Assembly: GCF_022009635.1 (NCBI RefSeq)
Contig: NZ_CP091716.1
Coordinates: forward strand, 2,061,001 to 2,125,000
Source of the DNA: Variovorax paradoxus
Lineage (GTDB): Bacteria; Pseudomonadota; Gammaproteobacteria; Burkholderiales; Burkholderiaceae_C
Direction of reading: 5' to 3'
Length of the DNA: 64,000 nt
Positions 11,050 through 20,953 of the stretch are shown here, piece after piece. The notes under the pieces are model-generated. The model was not told where the DNA came from, did no database searches, and saw only the letters and a list, made by a program, of their open reading frames with translations. The translations under genes and the position numbers were made by a program. Every line of letters begins with the position of its first letter. Within the stretch, counting starts at the first letter, position 1.

Positions 11050-12030
11050 TCAGTCGACCTTCGCGCCGGTCGCTTTCACGACCGCTTCGTACTTCGCCAG
11101 TTCGCTCTTCATGAACGAACCGAACTGCTCCGGCGAGCTGGCAACCGGCTCCGCCAGCAGTCCGGCGAAGCGCGTCTTCGTTTCCGGCGCATTGAGCGCG
11201 GCCACGAACGCCTGATTCAGTTTCACGATCACGTCGTGCGGCGTGCCGGCCGGCGCGATCAGTCCCCACCAGGTGTCGATGGAAAAGCCCTTGAGCGTGT
11301 CGGCAATCGGCGGCACTTCGGGCAGCGAGCTGCTGCGCTGCAGCGTCGTTACCGCAATCGCCTTCAGCTTGCCCGAGCGGATGTTCGGCGCGGCGGTGGC
11401 GAGGTTGTCGAAGTTGAAGTCGACCTGCCCGGAAATCAGCGCTAGCTGCGCCGGGCTGCCGCCGTTGTACGGAATGTGCACGGCGAAGATGCCGGCTTCC
11501 TTCTTGAACAGCTCGCCCGCCAGGTGCCCGGCGCTGCCGTTGCCGCCGCTGCCGTAGTTGAGCTTGGCCGGGTTGGCCTTGGCGTAGCGGATCAGGTCGG
11601 CCACGCTGTTGATGTTCAGGCGCTTGGCGGTGTCGGCGTTCATGACCAGCACGTTGGGCACGCGGACCATCTGCGTGATGGGCGCGAAGTCGGTCGCGGC
11701 GTTGAACGGGATCTTGTTGTAGAGCCACGGGTTCACCGCGTTCGTGGCGGTGGCCGCGATGCCGATGGTCAGGCCGTCCGGCGGTGCCTTCGCCACGATG
11801 TCGGCGCCGATGTTGCCGCCCGCGCCGGGTTTGTTGTCGATGATGACCGGGCCCAGCGTGTCCTTGACGCGCTCGGCCAGGATGCGCGCCGTGTTGTCGA
11901 TCGGGCCGCCGGCCGCGTAGGGCACGACGAGGCGGATGGGGCGCTGTTGCTGCTGCGCCATGGCCGTGCCGGTGCCCATCAGGGCGGTGGCGCTTGCGAG
12001 GAGGGTGAGAAGGAGGTGTCTCGTCTTCAT
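11050..12030 (-). CDS. Bug/TctC-family tripartite tricarboxylate transporter binding protein
   Basis: A 326-residue periplasmic binding protein with a Sec signal peptide (MKTRHLLLTLLASATALMG, cleaved near AMAQ). The Bug signature follows: RPIRLVVPYAAGGPIDNTAR, then DNKPGAGGNIGADIVAKAPPDG and HIPYNGGSPAQLALISGQVD. Family members bind small carboxylates such as citrate, nicotinate or aspartate-like acids. No TctA or TctB membrane genes are nearby, so it is an orphan. It faces livF tail-to-tail. Confidence 0.93.
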   Translation of the reverse strand: MKTRHLLLTLLASATALMGTGTAMAQQQQRPIRLVVPYAAGGPIDNTARILAERVKDTLGPVIIDNKPGAGGNIGADIVAKAPPDGLTIGIAATATNAVNPWLYNKIPFNAATDFAPITQMVRVPNVLVMNADTAKRLNINSVADLIRYAKANPAKLNYGSGGNGSAGHLAGELFKKEAGIFAVHIPYNGGSPAQLALISGQVDFNFDNLATAAPNIRSGKLKAIAVTTLQRSSSLPEVPPIADTLKGFSIDTWWGLIAPAGTPHDVIVKLNQAFVAALNAPETKTRFAGLLAEPVASSPEQFGSFMKSELAKYEAVVKATGAKVD

Positions 12031-12058
12031 CTTTGTTGTGTTTTATTTATTCAGGGAA

Positions 12059-13123
12059 TCAGGGAATGGCCTTGTCGGCCTCGGTGGTGAACGCGTCTGC
12101 AAAGAACTCTTCTTCGGGCAGCCCGGCCAACGCCACGTAGTCGCGCTTGGCCGAGTCGACCACGATGGGTGCCCCGCAGGCATAGACCTGGTGGCCCGAC
12201 AGGTCGGCGAAGTCTTCCAGCACGGCCTGGTGGACGAAGCCGGTGCGGCCGGTCCAGTTGTCCTGCGGCGTCGCGTTGGAGATGACGGGCACGTAGCGCA
12301 GCTGGGGCATCTGCGCCATCTGCTCACGTACCCAGGCGTCCATGTACAGGTCTTCGGGGCGGCGGCCGCCCCAGTAGAGCGACACGGGCCGCGTGATGCC
12401 CTTGAACTGCATGTGCTCCAGCAGCGCCTTGATGGGCGCGAAGCCCGTGCCCGAGGCCAGCAGCACCATGGGCTTGTCGGAGTCCTCGCGCAGGAAGAAG
12501 CTGCCGAACGGGCCTTCGATGCGCAGGATTTCCTTTTCCTTCATCGTGCCGAACACATGGTCCGTGAACTTGCCGCCCGGCAGGTGCCGCAGATGCAGTT
12601 CGATGCCCGTGCCCGGCACGCCGACGGTATGCGGCGCGTTGGCCATCGAATAACTGCGGCGGGCGCCGTCGCGAAGGATGAATTCCACGTACTGGCCCGC
12701 GTAGAACTGCAGAGGCTCGCCGGCCGGCAGCTGCAGGCGCACCAGCATCACGTCGTGCGACTGGCGCGTGAGCGCCATCACCCGCACCGGCATCTTGCGG
12801 ATCGGCAGCGCGCCGGCCTCCGTGACCTGGCGCGATTCCAGCACCACGTCGCTGGTGGCGTGGGCGCAGCAGGTCAGCACGAAGCCGGCCAGCTGTTCTT
12901 CGGCGCTCAGGGCCTTGCTCTGGTGGGGGCCGAGGGTGACCTCGCCCGAGAGCTTCTTGCACTTGCAGGAGCCGCAGGCGCCGTCCTTGCAGCCGTAGGG
13001 CAGGCCGATGCCTTGCCGGATGCCGGCCGCGAGGATGGTTTCGTCGCCCTGCGCCACGAAATGGCGCCCGCTCGGCTCGACGGTGATGGAAAAGCCCGCC
13101 TCATGCGGCGCTGTAGCAGTCAT
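12059..13123 (-). CDS. 2Fe-2S/FAD NAD(P)H oxidoreductase (CDP-6-deoxy-glucoseen reductase-like)
   Basis: A 354-residue electron-transfer flavoprotein. Residues 1-100 form a plant-type ferredoxin domain with cluster ligands Cys45, Cys50, Cys53 and one of Cys85/Cys86. The ferredoxin-reductase module follows: RRSYSMANAP binds FAD and VLLASGTGFAPIKALLEHM binds NAD(P)H. The architecture matches AscD/RfbI-like reductases and oxygenase reductase components. No dehydratase or oxygenase partner gene is adjacent, so the acceptor is unknown. The open frame runs further upstream but the ferredoxin domain starts at the ATG at 13123. Confidence 0.88.
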   Translation of the reverse strand: MTATAPHEAGFSITVEPSGRHFVAQGDETILAAGIRQGIGLPYGCKDGACGSCKCKKLSGEVTLGPHQSKALSAEEQLAGFVLTCCAHATSDVVLESRQVTEAGALPIRKMPVRVMALTRQSHDVMLVRLQLPAGEPLQFYAGQYVEFILRDGARRSYSMANAPHTVGVPGTGIELHLRHLPGGKFTDHVFGTMKEKEILRIEGPFGSFFLREDSDKPMVLLASGTGFAPIKALLEHMQFKGITRPVSLYWGGRRPEDLYMDAWVREQMAQMPQLRYVPVISNATPQDNWTGRTGFVHQAVLEDFADLSGHQVYACGAPIVVDSAKRDYVALAGLPEEEFFADAFTTEADKAIP

Positions 13124-13199
13124 CGGTATTCTTCGGGGGGTAATCTCTTTGGCGCTGCGAACAGCCCGGGAGCAACTGAATTGGGACAGGAACAGGATT

Positions 13200-14132
13200 T
13201 TGCCTTCAATCAATAGCCCCTCCGGCGCCTTGCCGGCGCGCTTCCGGCGCGAGCGCCTCCTGATCGTCGGCTGCGGCGACGTCGGCCAGCGCGTGGCGCG
13301 CGATCTTTCCGGCCGCATGCAACTGGTGGCGCTCACGTCTTCGGCGGACCGGGTGGCAGCCTTGCGGGCTGCCGGCGTGCGTCCGCTGGTGGGCAATCTG
13401 GACGAGTCGGCCACGCTGCGCAGGCTGGCGGGCATCGCGACCCGGGTGCTGCACCTGGCGCCGCCCGCCCGCGACGGCGGCGCCGCCTGGTGGCGCGACC
13501 AGCGCACCACCGCGCTGGCGCGCGCGCTGCGGCTGCGCTCGGTGCCCTCGACCTTCGTCTACGGCTCGACCAGCGGCGTCTATGGCGACTGCGGCGGCGC
13601 CCGGGTGAACGAAACGCGCAGCGTGCGGCCCGACACCCCCCGGTCGCACCGCCGAGTGGACGCCGAGCGCGCCGTGCGCTGGCTGGGCCGCAGCGCCGGC
13701 ATCCGGGCCAGCATCCTGCGGATTCCCGGCATCTATGCGCCGGACCGCGAGAACGGCACGCCGCGCGGCCGCCTGCAGCGCGGTACCCCCGTGCTGCGGC
13801 GCGAGGACGACGTCTATACCAACCATATCCACGCCGACGACCTCGCGCGAGCCTGCGAGGCCGCGCTGTTCCGCGGCAAGCCGCAGCGCGTCGTGCATGC
13901 GTCGGACGACACCGAACTGCGGATGGGCGACTACATGGACCTGGCCGCCGACCTGTACGGCATGCCCCGCCCGCCGCGCGTGGCTCGTGGCGAGGCCGAG
14001 CGGCAGTTGCCGCTGCAATTGTTGAGCTTCATGGGGGAGTCGCGTCGGCTGGACAACACGCGGTTGAAGCGTGAGTTGCGGGTGCGGCTGGCGCATCCGA
14101 CGGTGCATACGGGGTTGCGGGAAAGCGCCTGA
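13200..14132 (+). CDS. NAD(P)-dependent epimerase/SDR-family protein (YeeZ-like)
   Basis: About 310 residues from a proposed TTG at 13200, with AGGA upstream. An NAD(P)-binding LLIVGCGDVGQRVA lies at residues 20-33. FVYGSTSGVYGD matches the active-site region of extended SDRs, but the usual YxxxK lysine is absent (the next segment is SHRRVDAERAV). That pattern is seen in the YeeZ group, whose reaction is not established. It is divergent from the reductase gene (76-bp gap) and ends in a hairpin terminator. Confidence 0.8.
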   Translation: MPSINSPSGALPARFRRERLLIVGCGDVGQRVARDLSGRMQLVALTSSADRVAALRAAGVRPLVGNLDESATLRRLAGIATRVLHLAPPARDGGAAWWRDQRTTALARALRLRSVPSTFVYGSTSGVYGDCGGARVNETRSVRPDTPRSHRRVDAERAVRWLGRSAGIRASILRIPGIYAPDRENGTPRGRLQRGTPVLRREDDVYTNHIHADDLARACEAALFRGKPQRVVHASDDTELRMGDYMDLAADLYGMPRPPRVARGEAERQLPLQLLSFMGESRRLDNTRLKRELRVRLAHPTVHTGLRESA

Positions 14133-14139
14133 GTGCCCT

Positions 14140-14166
14140 CGGCGGTCGGCTCAGCCGCCGGTTTTT
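14140..14166 (+). terminator. intrinsic terminator after the YeeZ-like gene
   Basis: A 6-bp GC stem (cggcgg / ccgccg) with a 9-nt loop is followed by GTTTTT on the plus strand. It begins 7 nt after the gene's stop and overlaps the 3' end of the convergent methyltransferase gene. Confidence 0.6.
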
Positions 14167-14987
14167 CTTGCTACCACCAGCAGGGTGCCGCCAAAAGGAA
14201 GCGGCACGCCCATGCGGATCAAGGCTTCGTCGAAGCGCATGAAGAGATCGAGGAACCAATTGAGAACGGGTGGAAACTTGACCCGCTTCGCCAGAGCCGT
14301 CTCGTCCGACTGGGATTTGTCACGCCGGTTGTCGAGCAGACGCGAAACCAGCATCAATGGAAACAGCGTGAAGACGAAAGAAGTGGCGTAGCTGACCGAA
14401 AAGCCGTTGGCCTTCAGCTTGTCGACGAGTTCCTTGCGCGAGTACCTCCGCTTGTGCTTGACGATTTCGTCCAAGGCACTCCAGAGGAACATGTGCTGCG
14501 GCACCGAAATGATGGCCACGCCATCCTTGCGGAGCATGTGGGCAATGTTGGCGATGGCCGTCGTGTCGTCGTCGATGTGCTCGATCACATCGAAGGCCGT
14601 GATCATGTCGAACTGTTCGCCGATGCGACCCTTGGTCACGTCGAACTGGATGAAATCGACGTCGGGTTGGTTCTTTTTTGCATAGACCAGGCCCTTGAGA
14701 TAGACCTCCGAGCCGGTGATTTCGAGCTGCTCGTCGCCGGAAATATGCCGGATGAAGTCACCGGTGCCGCAGCCGATTTCCAGGAATTTCGTCTTGCCCG
14801 TGGGCGCGCGATTCCTTTGAACCAGGCCCTTGAAAAGCCGATTTCTCGACGTGACCCAGAAACTGCTGTCTGCGTTCTTGTCGGTCAGATCGAAGCCGCC
14901 GTCGGGATAGTCTTCGTAGCTGCTGGCCACTTCCGGGCTAAAGCACTTGATGCCGTCGACGACCTTGAATTGCAGGATGTCGCTCAT
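14151..14987 (-). CDS. class I SAM-dependent methyltransferase
   Basis: A 278-residue protein with motif I FLEIGCGTGDF (about residues 68-78), an acidic post-I segment TGSEVYLKGL, and motif II FDMITAFDVIEHIDDD. This resembles UbiG/COQ5-like class I methyltransferases of small molecules. The C-terminus has a hydrophobic stretch FVFTLFPLMLVSRLL followed by GVPLPFGGTLLVVARK, typical of methyltransferases linked to surface glycan or lipid work. The substrate is unknown. Its base composition is visibly less GC-rich than its neighbours, and it sits next to a tRNA gene, which together suggest acquisition by transfer. Confidence 0.85.
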   Translation of the reverse strand: MSDILQFKVVDGIKCFSPEVASSYEDYPDGGFDLTDKNADSSFWVTSRNRLFKGLVQRNRAPTGKTKFLEIGCGTGDFIRHISGDEQLEITGSEVYLKGLVYAKKNQPDVDFIQFDVTKGRIGEQFDMITAFDVIEHIDDDTTAIANIAHMLRKDGVAIISVPQHMFLWSALDEIVKHKRRYSRKELVDKLKANGFSVSYATSFVFTLFPLMLVSRLLDNRRDKSQSDETALAKRVKFPPVLNWFLDLFMRFDEALIRMGVPLPFGGTLLVVARKTGG

Positions 14988-15095
14988 GGAAACTTGTCTC
15001 TCCGACGGGATGCTCCCCCGGAAGCGCTGTTGGCCGGGGGCGACGCGTGCGTTACAGCACGGGAGACCGCTATGACATGGATAGCGATGTAGATA

Positions 15096-15180
15096 TGGTG
15101 CCCGGGGCCGGAATCGAACCGGCACACCTTTCGGTGGGGGATTTTGAGTCCCCTGCGTCTACCAATTTCACCACCCGGGC
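15096..15180 (-). tRNA. tRNA-Leu (anticodon CAA)
   Basis: The minus strand folds into an 85-nt class II tRNA. The acceptor stem is GCCCGGG / CCCGGGC, the D-arm contains GGTGAAATTGGTAGAC, and the anticodon stem GGGGA / TCCCC encloses the loop CTCAAAA, giving anticodon CAA (codon UUG). A variable arm follows, then the T-arm with GGTTCGATTCC. The terminal CCA is encoded (15096-15098). Overall layout matches E. coli leuX. Confidence 0.96.
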
Positions 15181-15222
15181 AGGGTTCTGAACGAAGCCCA
15201 AAATTATGGCACAGTGGCCACC

Positions 15223-16125
15223 ATGAATTATCCGACGATCGAAGATGCCATCGGCAAGACCCCACTGGTCGCCCTGCAACGCATCCATGCCGCAGAAAAT
15301 GCCAAGCGTGGCAACGTGATTCTCGGCAAGCTGGAAGGCAACAACCCGGCAGGCTCGGTGAAAGACCGGCCGGCCCTCTCGATGATCAAGCGCGCCGAGG
15401 AGCGCGGCGAAATCAAGCCCGGCGACACGCTGATCGAAGCCACCTCGGGCAACACGGGCATCGCGCTGGCCATGGCCGCCGCCATCAAGGGCTACCGCAT
15501 GGTGCTCATCATGCCGGAGGACCTCTCGGTGGAGCGCGCCCAGACCATGAAGGCCTTCGGTGCCGAGCTCGTGCTCACGCCCAAGAGCGGCGGCATGGAA
15601 TACGCGCGCGACCTGGCCGAGCAGATGGTCGCGCAGGGCAAGGGCCTGGTGCTCGACCAGTTCGCCAACCCCGACAACCCGCGCATCCACTACGAGACCA
15701 CCGGCCCCGAGATCTGGGCCGACACCAAGGGCAAGATCACTCACTTCGTGAGCGCGATGGGCACCACGGGCACCATCACCGGCGTCTCGCGCTTCCTGAA
15801 GGAAAAGAACCCCGCCATCCGCATCATCGGTGCGCAACCGGCCGAAGGCTCGCGCATTCCGGGCATCCGCAAGTGGCCGGCCGAGTACCTGCCGAAGATC
15901 TTCGATCCGAGCCGGGTCGACCAGGAAATCAGCGTGAGCCAGGACGACGCCGAAGAAATGTGCCGCCGCCTCGCGCGCGAAGAGGGCATCTTCGGCGGCA
16001 TCTCTGCCGCCGGTGCGCTCTGGGCCGCGCTCGAGGTGTCCAAGACCGTCGAGAACGCGACCATCGTGTTCGTGGTCTGCGACCGCGGCGACCGCTACCT
16101 CTCCACCGGCGTTTTCCCGGCCTGA
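15223..16125 (+). CDS. cysM: cysteine synthase B (O-acetylserine sulfhydrylase B)
   Basis: A 300-residue PLP enzyme that makes cysteine (or S-sulfocysteine) from O-acetylserine. The PLP lysine is Lys47 in NNPAGSVKDRP. TSGNTGIA (about 74-81) binds the substrate carboxylate, and GTTGTITG anchors the PLP phosphate. The CysM-type sequences EYLPKIFDPSRVD and FGGISAAGA support isozyme B. The ATG at 15223 gives the family N-terminus MNYPTIEDAIGKTPL; an in-frame GTG three codons upstream is possible. No clear ribosome site is visible. A NUDIX gene and a TusA-like gene follow on the same strand. Confidence 0.94.
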   Translation: MNYPTIEDAIGKTPLVALQRIHAAENAKRGNVILGKLEGNNPAGSVKDRPALSMIKRAEERGEIKPGDTLIEATSGNTGIALAMAAAIKGYRMVLIMPEDLSVERAQTMKAFGAELVLTPKSGGMEYARDLAEQMVAQGKGLVLDQFANPDNPRIHYETTGPEIWADTKGKITHFVSAMGTTGTITGVSRFLKEKNPAIRIIGAQPAEGSRIPGIRKWPAEYLPKIFDPSRVDQEISVSQDDAEEMCRRLAREEGIFGGISAAGALWAALEVSKTVENATIVFVVCDRGDRYLSTGVFPA

Positions 16126-16188
16126 TCGTCTTCAGCCAACCCGCGCCCGCCTTGCCCAAGGCGGCGCCATAAAAAGAAAAGAGACCCC

Positions 16189-16773
16189 ATGCCCCATCCC
16201 AAGTTTTGCCAGGTCTGCGCCACGCCGCTCGAGTGGATCGCGCTGATGGAAGACGGCGGTCCCAAGGAGCGCTTGCGCTGCCCCAACTGCGGCCACACCC
16301 ACTGGAACAACCCCACGCCCGTGCTCGCGGCCATCGTCGAGTACCGCGGCCAGGTGCTGCTGGCGCGCAATGCGGCATGGCCGGGCAAGATGTTCGCGCT
16401 GATCACCGGCTTCATGGAAGCCGGCGAGACGCCGGAGGAGGGCGTGGCGCGCGAGGTCAAGGAAGAAACCAACCTCGATGTGAGCGCCCTCAAGATCGTC
16501 GGTGCCTATGACTTCCAGCGCATGAACCAGGTCATCATCGCCTACCACGTGGTGGCCGATGGCGAGGTGAAACTCTCGCCCGAACTGGTCGACTACCGTC
16601 TCTACGACCTGCCAGACCTGAAGTGCTGGCCAGCCGGCACCGGCTATGCGCTGGCCGACTGGCTGCGTACGCGCGGCCACGAGCCGGTGTTCTTCACCGC
16701 CGCGGAAAACGAAGAGCGCCGCCGCGGTCTTAATCTGCCTCCGGAACCTGAGGAGCGTGGAAGTGCAAGTTGA
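16189..16773 (+). CDS. NUDIX hydrolase with N-terminal zinc ribbon
   Basis: A 194-residue protein. Cys7-x2-Cys10 and Cys31-x2-Cys34 form a zinc ribbon. The Nudix box runs from Gly74 to Leu96 (GFMEAGE then REVKEE), with Asn95 replacing the usual glycine near its end. The organisation resembles NudC/ADP-ribose-type hydrolases but is shorter than NudC (about 257 residues). Substrate is therefore uncertain, probably a nucleotide diphosphate derivative. It overlaps the TusA-like gene by 11 bp, which points to coupled translation. Confidence 0.88.
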   Translation: MPHPKFCQVCATPLEWIALMEDGGPKERLRCPNCGHTHWNNPTPVLAAIVEYRGQVLLARNAAWPGKMFALITGFMEAGETPEEGVAREVKEETNLDVSALKIVGAYDFQRMNQVIIAYHVVADGEVKLSPELVDYRLYDLPDLKCWPAGTGYALADWLRTRGHEPVFFTAAENEERRRGLNLPPEPEERGSAS

Positions 16774-16990
16774 CCGCGAGCTCGACACCCGCGGGCTGAA
16801 CTGCCCGCTGCCCATTCTCAAGGCGAAAAAGTCGCTCAACGAGATGGCGAGCGGGCAGCTGCTGAAGGTGGTGTCGACCGACCCAGGTTCGATCCGCGAC
16901 TTCCAGGCCTTCGCGCGCCAGACGGGCAATGAACTGATGGAACAGGAAACCGTCGGCACCGACTTCATCCACGTGCTGAAGCGCCGCTGA
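16763..16990 (+). CDS. TusA-family sulfurtransferase
   Basis: A 75-residue protein from a GTG at 16763, placed 7 nt after an AGGAG. It begins MQVDRELDTRGLNCPLPILK, with the family's catalytic Cys14 in the CPxP motif. TusA-like proteins carry a persulfide and relay sulfur for tRNA thiolation, molybdenum cofactor or dissimilatory sulfur metabolism. A GTG at 16757 is too close to the ribosome site. It sits downstream of cysM and a NUDIX gene and ends just before a bidirectional terminator. The exact sulfur pathway is not shown by the context. Confidence 0.9.
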   Translation: MQVDRELDTRGLNCPLPILKAKKSLNEMASGQLLKVVSTDPGSIRDFQAFARQTGNELMEQETVGTDFIHVLKRR

Positions 16991-17011
16991 CGAACCGAGG
17001 AAGCCAAAGAA

Positions 17012-17035
17012 AAAGGGCCGCAGCAGCGGCCCTTT
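17012..17035. terminator. bidirectional intrinsic terminator between tusA-like and galU
   Basis: A perfect 10-bp stem (aaagggccgc / gcggcccttt) with an agca loop. The stem ends supply T-runs on both strands, so it can end transcription of the plus-strand tusA-like gene and of the minus-strand galU gene. Confidence 0.85.
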
Positions 17036-17056
17036 GCACAAGCGCGATGCGCGCGC

Positions 17057-17947
17057 TTACAGCTTCAGGCTCTTGAGGTACTCGCGGAACTCCGCGCCCA
17101 CTTCGGGGTGGGCCAGCGCCAGTTCCACCGACGCCTGCAGGAAGCCTTCCTTGCTGCCGCAGTCGTAGCGGATGCCCTTGTACGAGTACGCGTAGACCGA
17201 TTCCTTCTTCATCAGCGCCGCGATGCCGTCGGTCAGCTGGATCTCGCCGCCCGCGCCCTTGGGCTGGTTGCGGATCTCGTCGAAGACGCCCGGCGTCAGG
17301 ATGTAGCGGCCCGCCACGCCCAGGCGCGAGGGCGCTTCTTCGGGCTTCGGCTTCTCGACCATCTTGCTGACCTTCACCAGGCCGTCCTCGATGGCGTCGC
17401 CGGCCACGATGCCGTAGCGCTTGACGTGCTCCAGCGGCACTTCCTGCACCGCCAGCAGCGAGCCGCCCAGGCGGGCGAAGGCCGAGGTCATCTGCGCCAG
17501 CACCGGCTCGCCGCCCTTGGGGCCGACCATCAGGTCATCCGCCAGGAGCACGGCGAAGGGCTCGTTGCCTACCAGGTGCTCGGCGCACAGCACGGCGTGG
17601 CCCAGGCCCAGCATGCGCGGCTGGCGCACGTAGGAGCAGGTCATGTCGTCGGGCATGACCGAGCGGGCGATGTTCAGCAGGGCGGTCTTGCCGCTGGCCT
17701 CGAGCTGGCTTTCGAGCTCGTAGGCGGTGTCGTAGTGGTCCTCGATGGCGCGCTTGTTGCGGCCGGTCACGAAGATCATGTCGCGGATGCCCGCGGCGTA
17801 GGCCTCTTCGACGGCGTACTGGATCAGCGGCTTGTCGACCACCGGCAGCATTTCCTTGGGCTGTGCCTTGGTGGCGGGCAGAAAGCGGGTGCCAAAGCCC
17901 GCAACGGGAAATACAGCCTTGCGGATACGTGTCGATGGTGTGGACAT
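17057..17947 (-). CDS. galU: UTP-glucose-1-phosphate uridylyltransferase
   Basis: A 296-residue enzyme that makes UDP-glucose from UTP and glucose-1-phosphate for envelope polysaccharides and trehalose. The nucleotide-binding N-terminus is [18 protein letters not shown], followed by [34 protein letters not shown] and [10 protein letters not shown] (metal-binding Asp) are also typical of GalU. The length is standard (about 290-300). It converges on the TusA-like gene across a shared terminator, and 114 bp separate its start from the valS stop. Confidence 0.95.
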   Translation of the reverse strand: MSTPSTRIRKAVFPVAGFGTRFLPATKAQPKEMLPVVDKPLIQYAVEEAYAAGIRDMIFVTGRNKRAIEDHYDTAYELESQLEASGKTALLNIARSVMPDDMTCSYVRQPRMLGLGHAVLCAEHLVGNEPFAVLLADDLMVGPKGGEPVLAQMTSAFARLGGSLLAVQEVPLEHVKRYGIVAGDAIEDGLVKVSKMVEKPKPEEAPSRLGVAGRYILTPGVFDEIRNQPKGAGGEIQLTDGIAALMKKESVYAYSYKGIRYDCGSKEGFLQASVELALAHPEVGAEFREYLKSLKL

Positions 17948-18061
17948 GGGCAGTTCGGCGTCGGTTCGTTGGAAGAAGAAAAAAAGAAACCCCGGGGAGT
18001 CGCTGGAGCGGCAAGCAAGTGCCGAACCAGCATCCTAAACGCCCGGTATTTTGTCCGTCTG

Positions 18062-20941
18062 TCAGCCGAGGCGCACAAGCTGGTCGCGCAGGCGCTCCAG
18101 CGTGGCGGTGAAATCGGCCAGGCGCTTGCGTTCCTGCTCGATCACCGCCGGCGGCGCCTTGGCCACGAAGGCCTCGTTGCCGAGCTTGCCGTGCACCTTG
18201 GCGATCTCGCCCTCGATGCGCGCGATTTCCTTGCCGATGCGCAGCTTCTCGGCCGCCTTGTCGATTTCCATGTGCAGGCACAGGCGCGCGGCGCCCACCA
18301 CCGCCACCGGCGCAGCTTCCGCGGCCGCCTGCCACGAGGCCTCGTCGTCGAAGACCTTCACTTCCTTGAGCTTGGCCAGCGCCTGCAGCACGGGCGCCGC
18401 TTCGCGCAGGAAGGCCGCGCCCTCGGCGTCGTCGGCCACCGCGTACAGCGGCAGGCGCATCGCGGGCGAGACGTTCATCTCGCCGCGCAGCGTGCGGCAC
18501 GCATCCACCAGCGCCTTGAGCCGCGCCACATAAGCCTCGGCCGCCTCGTCGATCTTCTCCGGCTGGCTCTGCGGATACGCCGCCACCATGATCGACTCGC
18601 CTTCGCGCCCCGCGACCTTCGACACCTTCTGCCAAAGCTCTTCCGTGATGAACGGAATCACCGGGTGCGCCAGGCGCAGCAGCGTCTCGAGCACGCGGAT
18701 GAGCGTGCGGCGAGTGGCGCGCTTCTGCGCGTCGTCGCCGGTCTGGATCTGCACCTTGGCGATTTCCAGGTACCAGTCGCAGAACTCGTCCCAGGCGAAC
18801 TGGTAGATCGTGTTGGCCACGTTGTCGAGGCGGTATTCGTCGAAGCCCTTGGTCACCTCGGCCTCGACGCGCTGCAGCTGCGACACGATCCAGTAGTCGG
18901 CGCGGCTGAACTTCAGGTAACCGTGGGCCGGGCCGCCCACCTTGCAGTCTTCCTTGGTGTGCTCCAGCAGGCCGCAGTCCTGGCCTTCGCAGTTCATCAG
19001 CACGAAGCGCGTGGCGTTCCACAGCTTGTTGCAGAAGTTGCGATAACCCTCGCAGCGCTTGGAGTCGAAGTTGATGCTGCGGCCCAGCGAGGCCAGCGAA
19101 GCGAAGGTGAAGCGCAGCGCATCGGCGCCGAAGGCCGGAATGCCCTCCGGAAACTCCTTCTGCGTGTTCTTGCGCACCGTGGGCGCGGTCTCGGGCTTGC
19201 GCAGGCCCTGGCTGCGCTTGTCCAGCAGCTCTGGCAGCGCGATGCCGTCGATCAGGTCGACCGGGTCGAGCACGTTGCCTTCGGACTTGCTCATCTTCTT
19301 GCCCTGCGCGTCGCGCACCAGGCCGTGGATGTAGACGTCCCTGAACGGCACCTTGCCGGTGAAGTGCTTGGTCATCATGATCATCCGGGCGACCCAGAAG
19401 AAGATGATGTCGTAGCCCGTGACCAGCACGGTGGAGGGCAGGTACAACTCCAGGTCCTTGGTCTTCTCGGGCCAGCCCAGCGAAGAGAAGGGCACCAGCG
19501 CCGACGAATACCAGGTGTCGAGCACGTCCTCGTCGCGGGTCAGCGTCTTGCCGGGCGCCTTGGCCTGCGCGGCGGCTTCGTCTTGCGCCACGTACACGTT
19601 GCCTTCCTCGTCGTACCAGGCGGGAATCTGGTGGCCCCACCAGAGCTGGCGCGAGATGGTCCAGTCCTGGATGTTCTCCATCCAGTGGTTGTAGGTGTTG
19701 ACCCAGTTCTCGGGCACGAAGCGCACTTCGCCCGACTTCACCACGTCGATGGCCTTCTGCGCGATCGACTGGCCGTCGGCGCCGGGGCGCGTCATGGCCA
19801 CGTACCACTGGTCGGTGAGCATCGGCTCGACGATGGCGCCCGAGCGCGCGCAGCGCGGCACCATCAGCTTGTGCTTCTTCACCTCGACCAGCAGCCCCAG
19901 CGCGTCGAGGTCGGCCACCACGGCCTTGCGCGCCACGAAGCGGTCCATGCCGCGGTATTTTTCGGGCGCGTTGTCGTTGATGGTGGCGTCCAGCGTCAGC
20001 ACGCCGATCATCTCGAGCTTGTGGCGCTGGCCGACCGCGTAGTCGTTGTAGTCATGGGCCGGCGTGACCTTGACCACGCCGGTGCCGAATTCCTTGTCCA
20101 CGTAGTCGTCGGCAATGATCGGAATCAGCCGGCCCACCAGCGGCAGCTTCACGCGCTGGCCGATCAGGTGCTTGTAGCGCTCGTCCTCGGGGTGGACCAT
20201 CACGGCCGTGTCGCCCAGCATGGTCTCGGGCCGCGTGGTGGCCACGGTCAGCGCGCCGCTGCCGTTTTCCAGCGGGTACGACAGGTGCCACAGGAAGCCG
20301 TCTTCCTCCTCGCTCTCGACCTCGAGGTCGCTCACCGATGTCTTGAGCACCGGGTCCCAGTTGCCCAGGCGCTTGCCGCGGTAGATGAGGCCTTCTTCGT
20401 ACAGCTTCACGAAGGTCTGCATCACGACCTTCGAGAGGTCGTCGTCCATCGTGAAGTACTCGCGGCTCCAGTCCACCGTGTCGCCCATGCGGCGCATCTG
20501 CTGGGTGATGGTGTTGCCCGACTTTTCCTTCCATTCCCACACGCGCGCCACGAAGTTCTTGCGGCCGAGTTCGTGGCGGCTGACCTTCTGCTCCTGCAGC
20601 TGGCGCTCCACCACGATCTGCGTCGCGATGCCCGCGTGGTCGGTGCCCGGCACCCACAGGGTGTTGGCGCCCTTCATGCGGTGGTAGCGGGTGAGGCTGT
20701 CCATGATCGTCTGGTTGAACGCATGGCCCATGTGCAGCGTGCCCGTCACGTTGGGCGGCGGCAGCTGGATCGCGAACGACTCGGCGCCTTCCTTGGGCTG
20801 CTGCGTGCCGCGGAAACCCGCCTTGGCGTAGCCGCGCTTTTCCCATTCCGGGCCCCAGTGCGCCTCGATGGCGGCGGGTTCGAACGATTTCGACAGACTG
20901 TCGAGGCCGGGTTGGGCGGGGGAGGTGGTGGGTTCGCTCAT
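18062..20941 (-). CDS. valS: valine-tRNA ligase
   Basis: A 959-residue class I synthetase that charges tRNA-Val and edits misactivated threonine. The HIGH-type motif is HMGH at residues 70-73 in [20 protein letters not shown] is at 549-553. The CP1 editing domain lies between them ([13 protein letters not shown]). The C-terminus has the arginine/lysine-rich coiled coil typical of ValRS ([21 protein letters not shown]). No Shine-Dalgarno is visible immediately before the ATG; a hairpin with a T-run sits there instead. Confidence 0.97.
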   Translation of the reverse strand: MSEPTTSPAQPGLDSLSKSFEPAAIEAHWGPEWEKRGYAKAGFRGTQQPKEGAESFAIQLPPPNVTGTLHMGHAFNQTIMDSLTRYHRMKGANTLWVPGTDHAGIATQIVVERQLQEQKVSRHELGRKNFVARVWEWKEKSGNTITQQMRRMGDTVDWSREYFTMDDDLSKVVMQTFVKLYEEGLIYRGKRLGNWDPVLKTSVSDLEVESEEEDGFLWHLSYPLENGSGALTVATTRPETMLGDTAVMVHPEDERYKHLIGQRVKLPLVGRLIPIIADDYVDKEFGTGVVKVTPAHDYNDYAVGQRHKLEMIGVLTLDATINDNAPEKYRGMDRFVARKAVVADLDALGLLVEVKKHKLMVPRCARSGAIVEPMLTDQWYVAMTRPGADGQSIAQKAIDVVKSGEVRFVPENWVNTYNHWMENIQDWTISRQLWWGHQIPAWYDEEGNVYVAQDEAAAQAKAPGKTLTRDEDVLDTWYSSALVPFSSLGWPEKTKDLELYLPSTVLVTGYDIIFFWVARMIMMTKHFTGKVPFRDVYIHGLVRDAQGKKMSKSEGNVLDPVDLIDGIALPELLDKRSQGLRKPETAPTVRKNTQKEFPEGIPAFGADALRFTFASLASLGRSINFDSKRCEGYRNFCNKLWNATRFVLMNCEGQDCGLLEHTKEDCKVGGPAHGYLKFSRADYWIVSQLQRVEAEVTKGFDEYRLDNVANTIYQFAWDEFCDWYLEIAKVQIQTGDDAQKRATRRTLIRVLETLLRLAHPVIPFITEELWQKVSKVAGREGESIMVAAYPQSQPEKIDEAAEAYVARLKALVDACRTLRGEMNVSPAMRLPLYAVADDAEGAAFLREAAPVLQALAKLKEVKVFDDEASWQAAAEAAPVAVVGAARLCLHMEIDKAAEKLRIGKEIARIEGEIAKVHGKLGNEAFVAKAPPAVIEQERKRLADFTATLERLRDQLVRLG

Positions 20942-20953
20942 GGGGAATGCAAA

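Noticed and set aside
14988..15180. Integrated element at tRNA-Leu.
   Set aside because: No integrase, no duplicated tRNA 3' end and only one atypical gene, so an island is not called as a feature.
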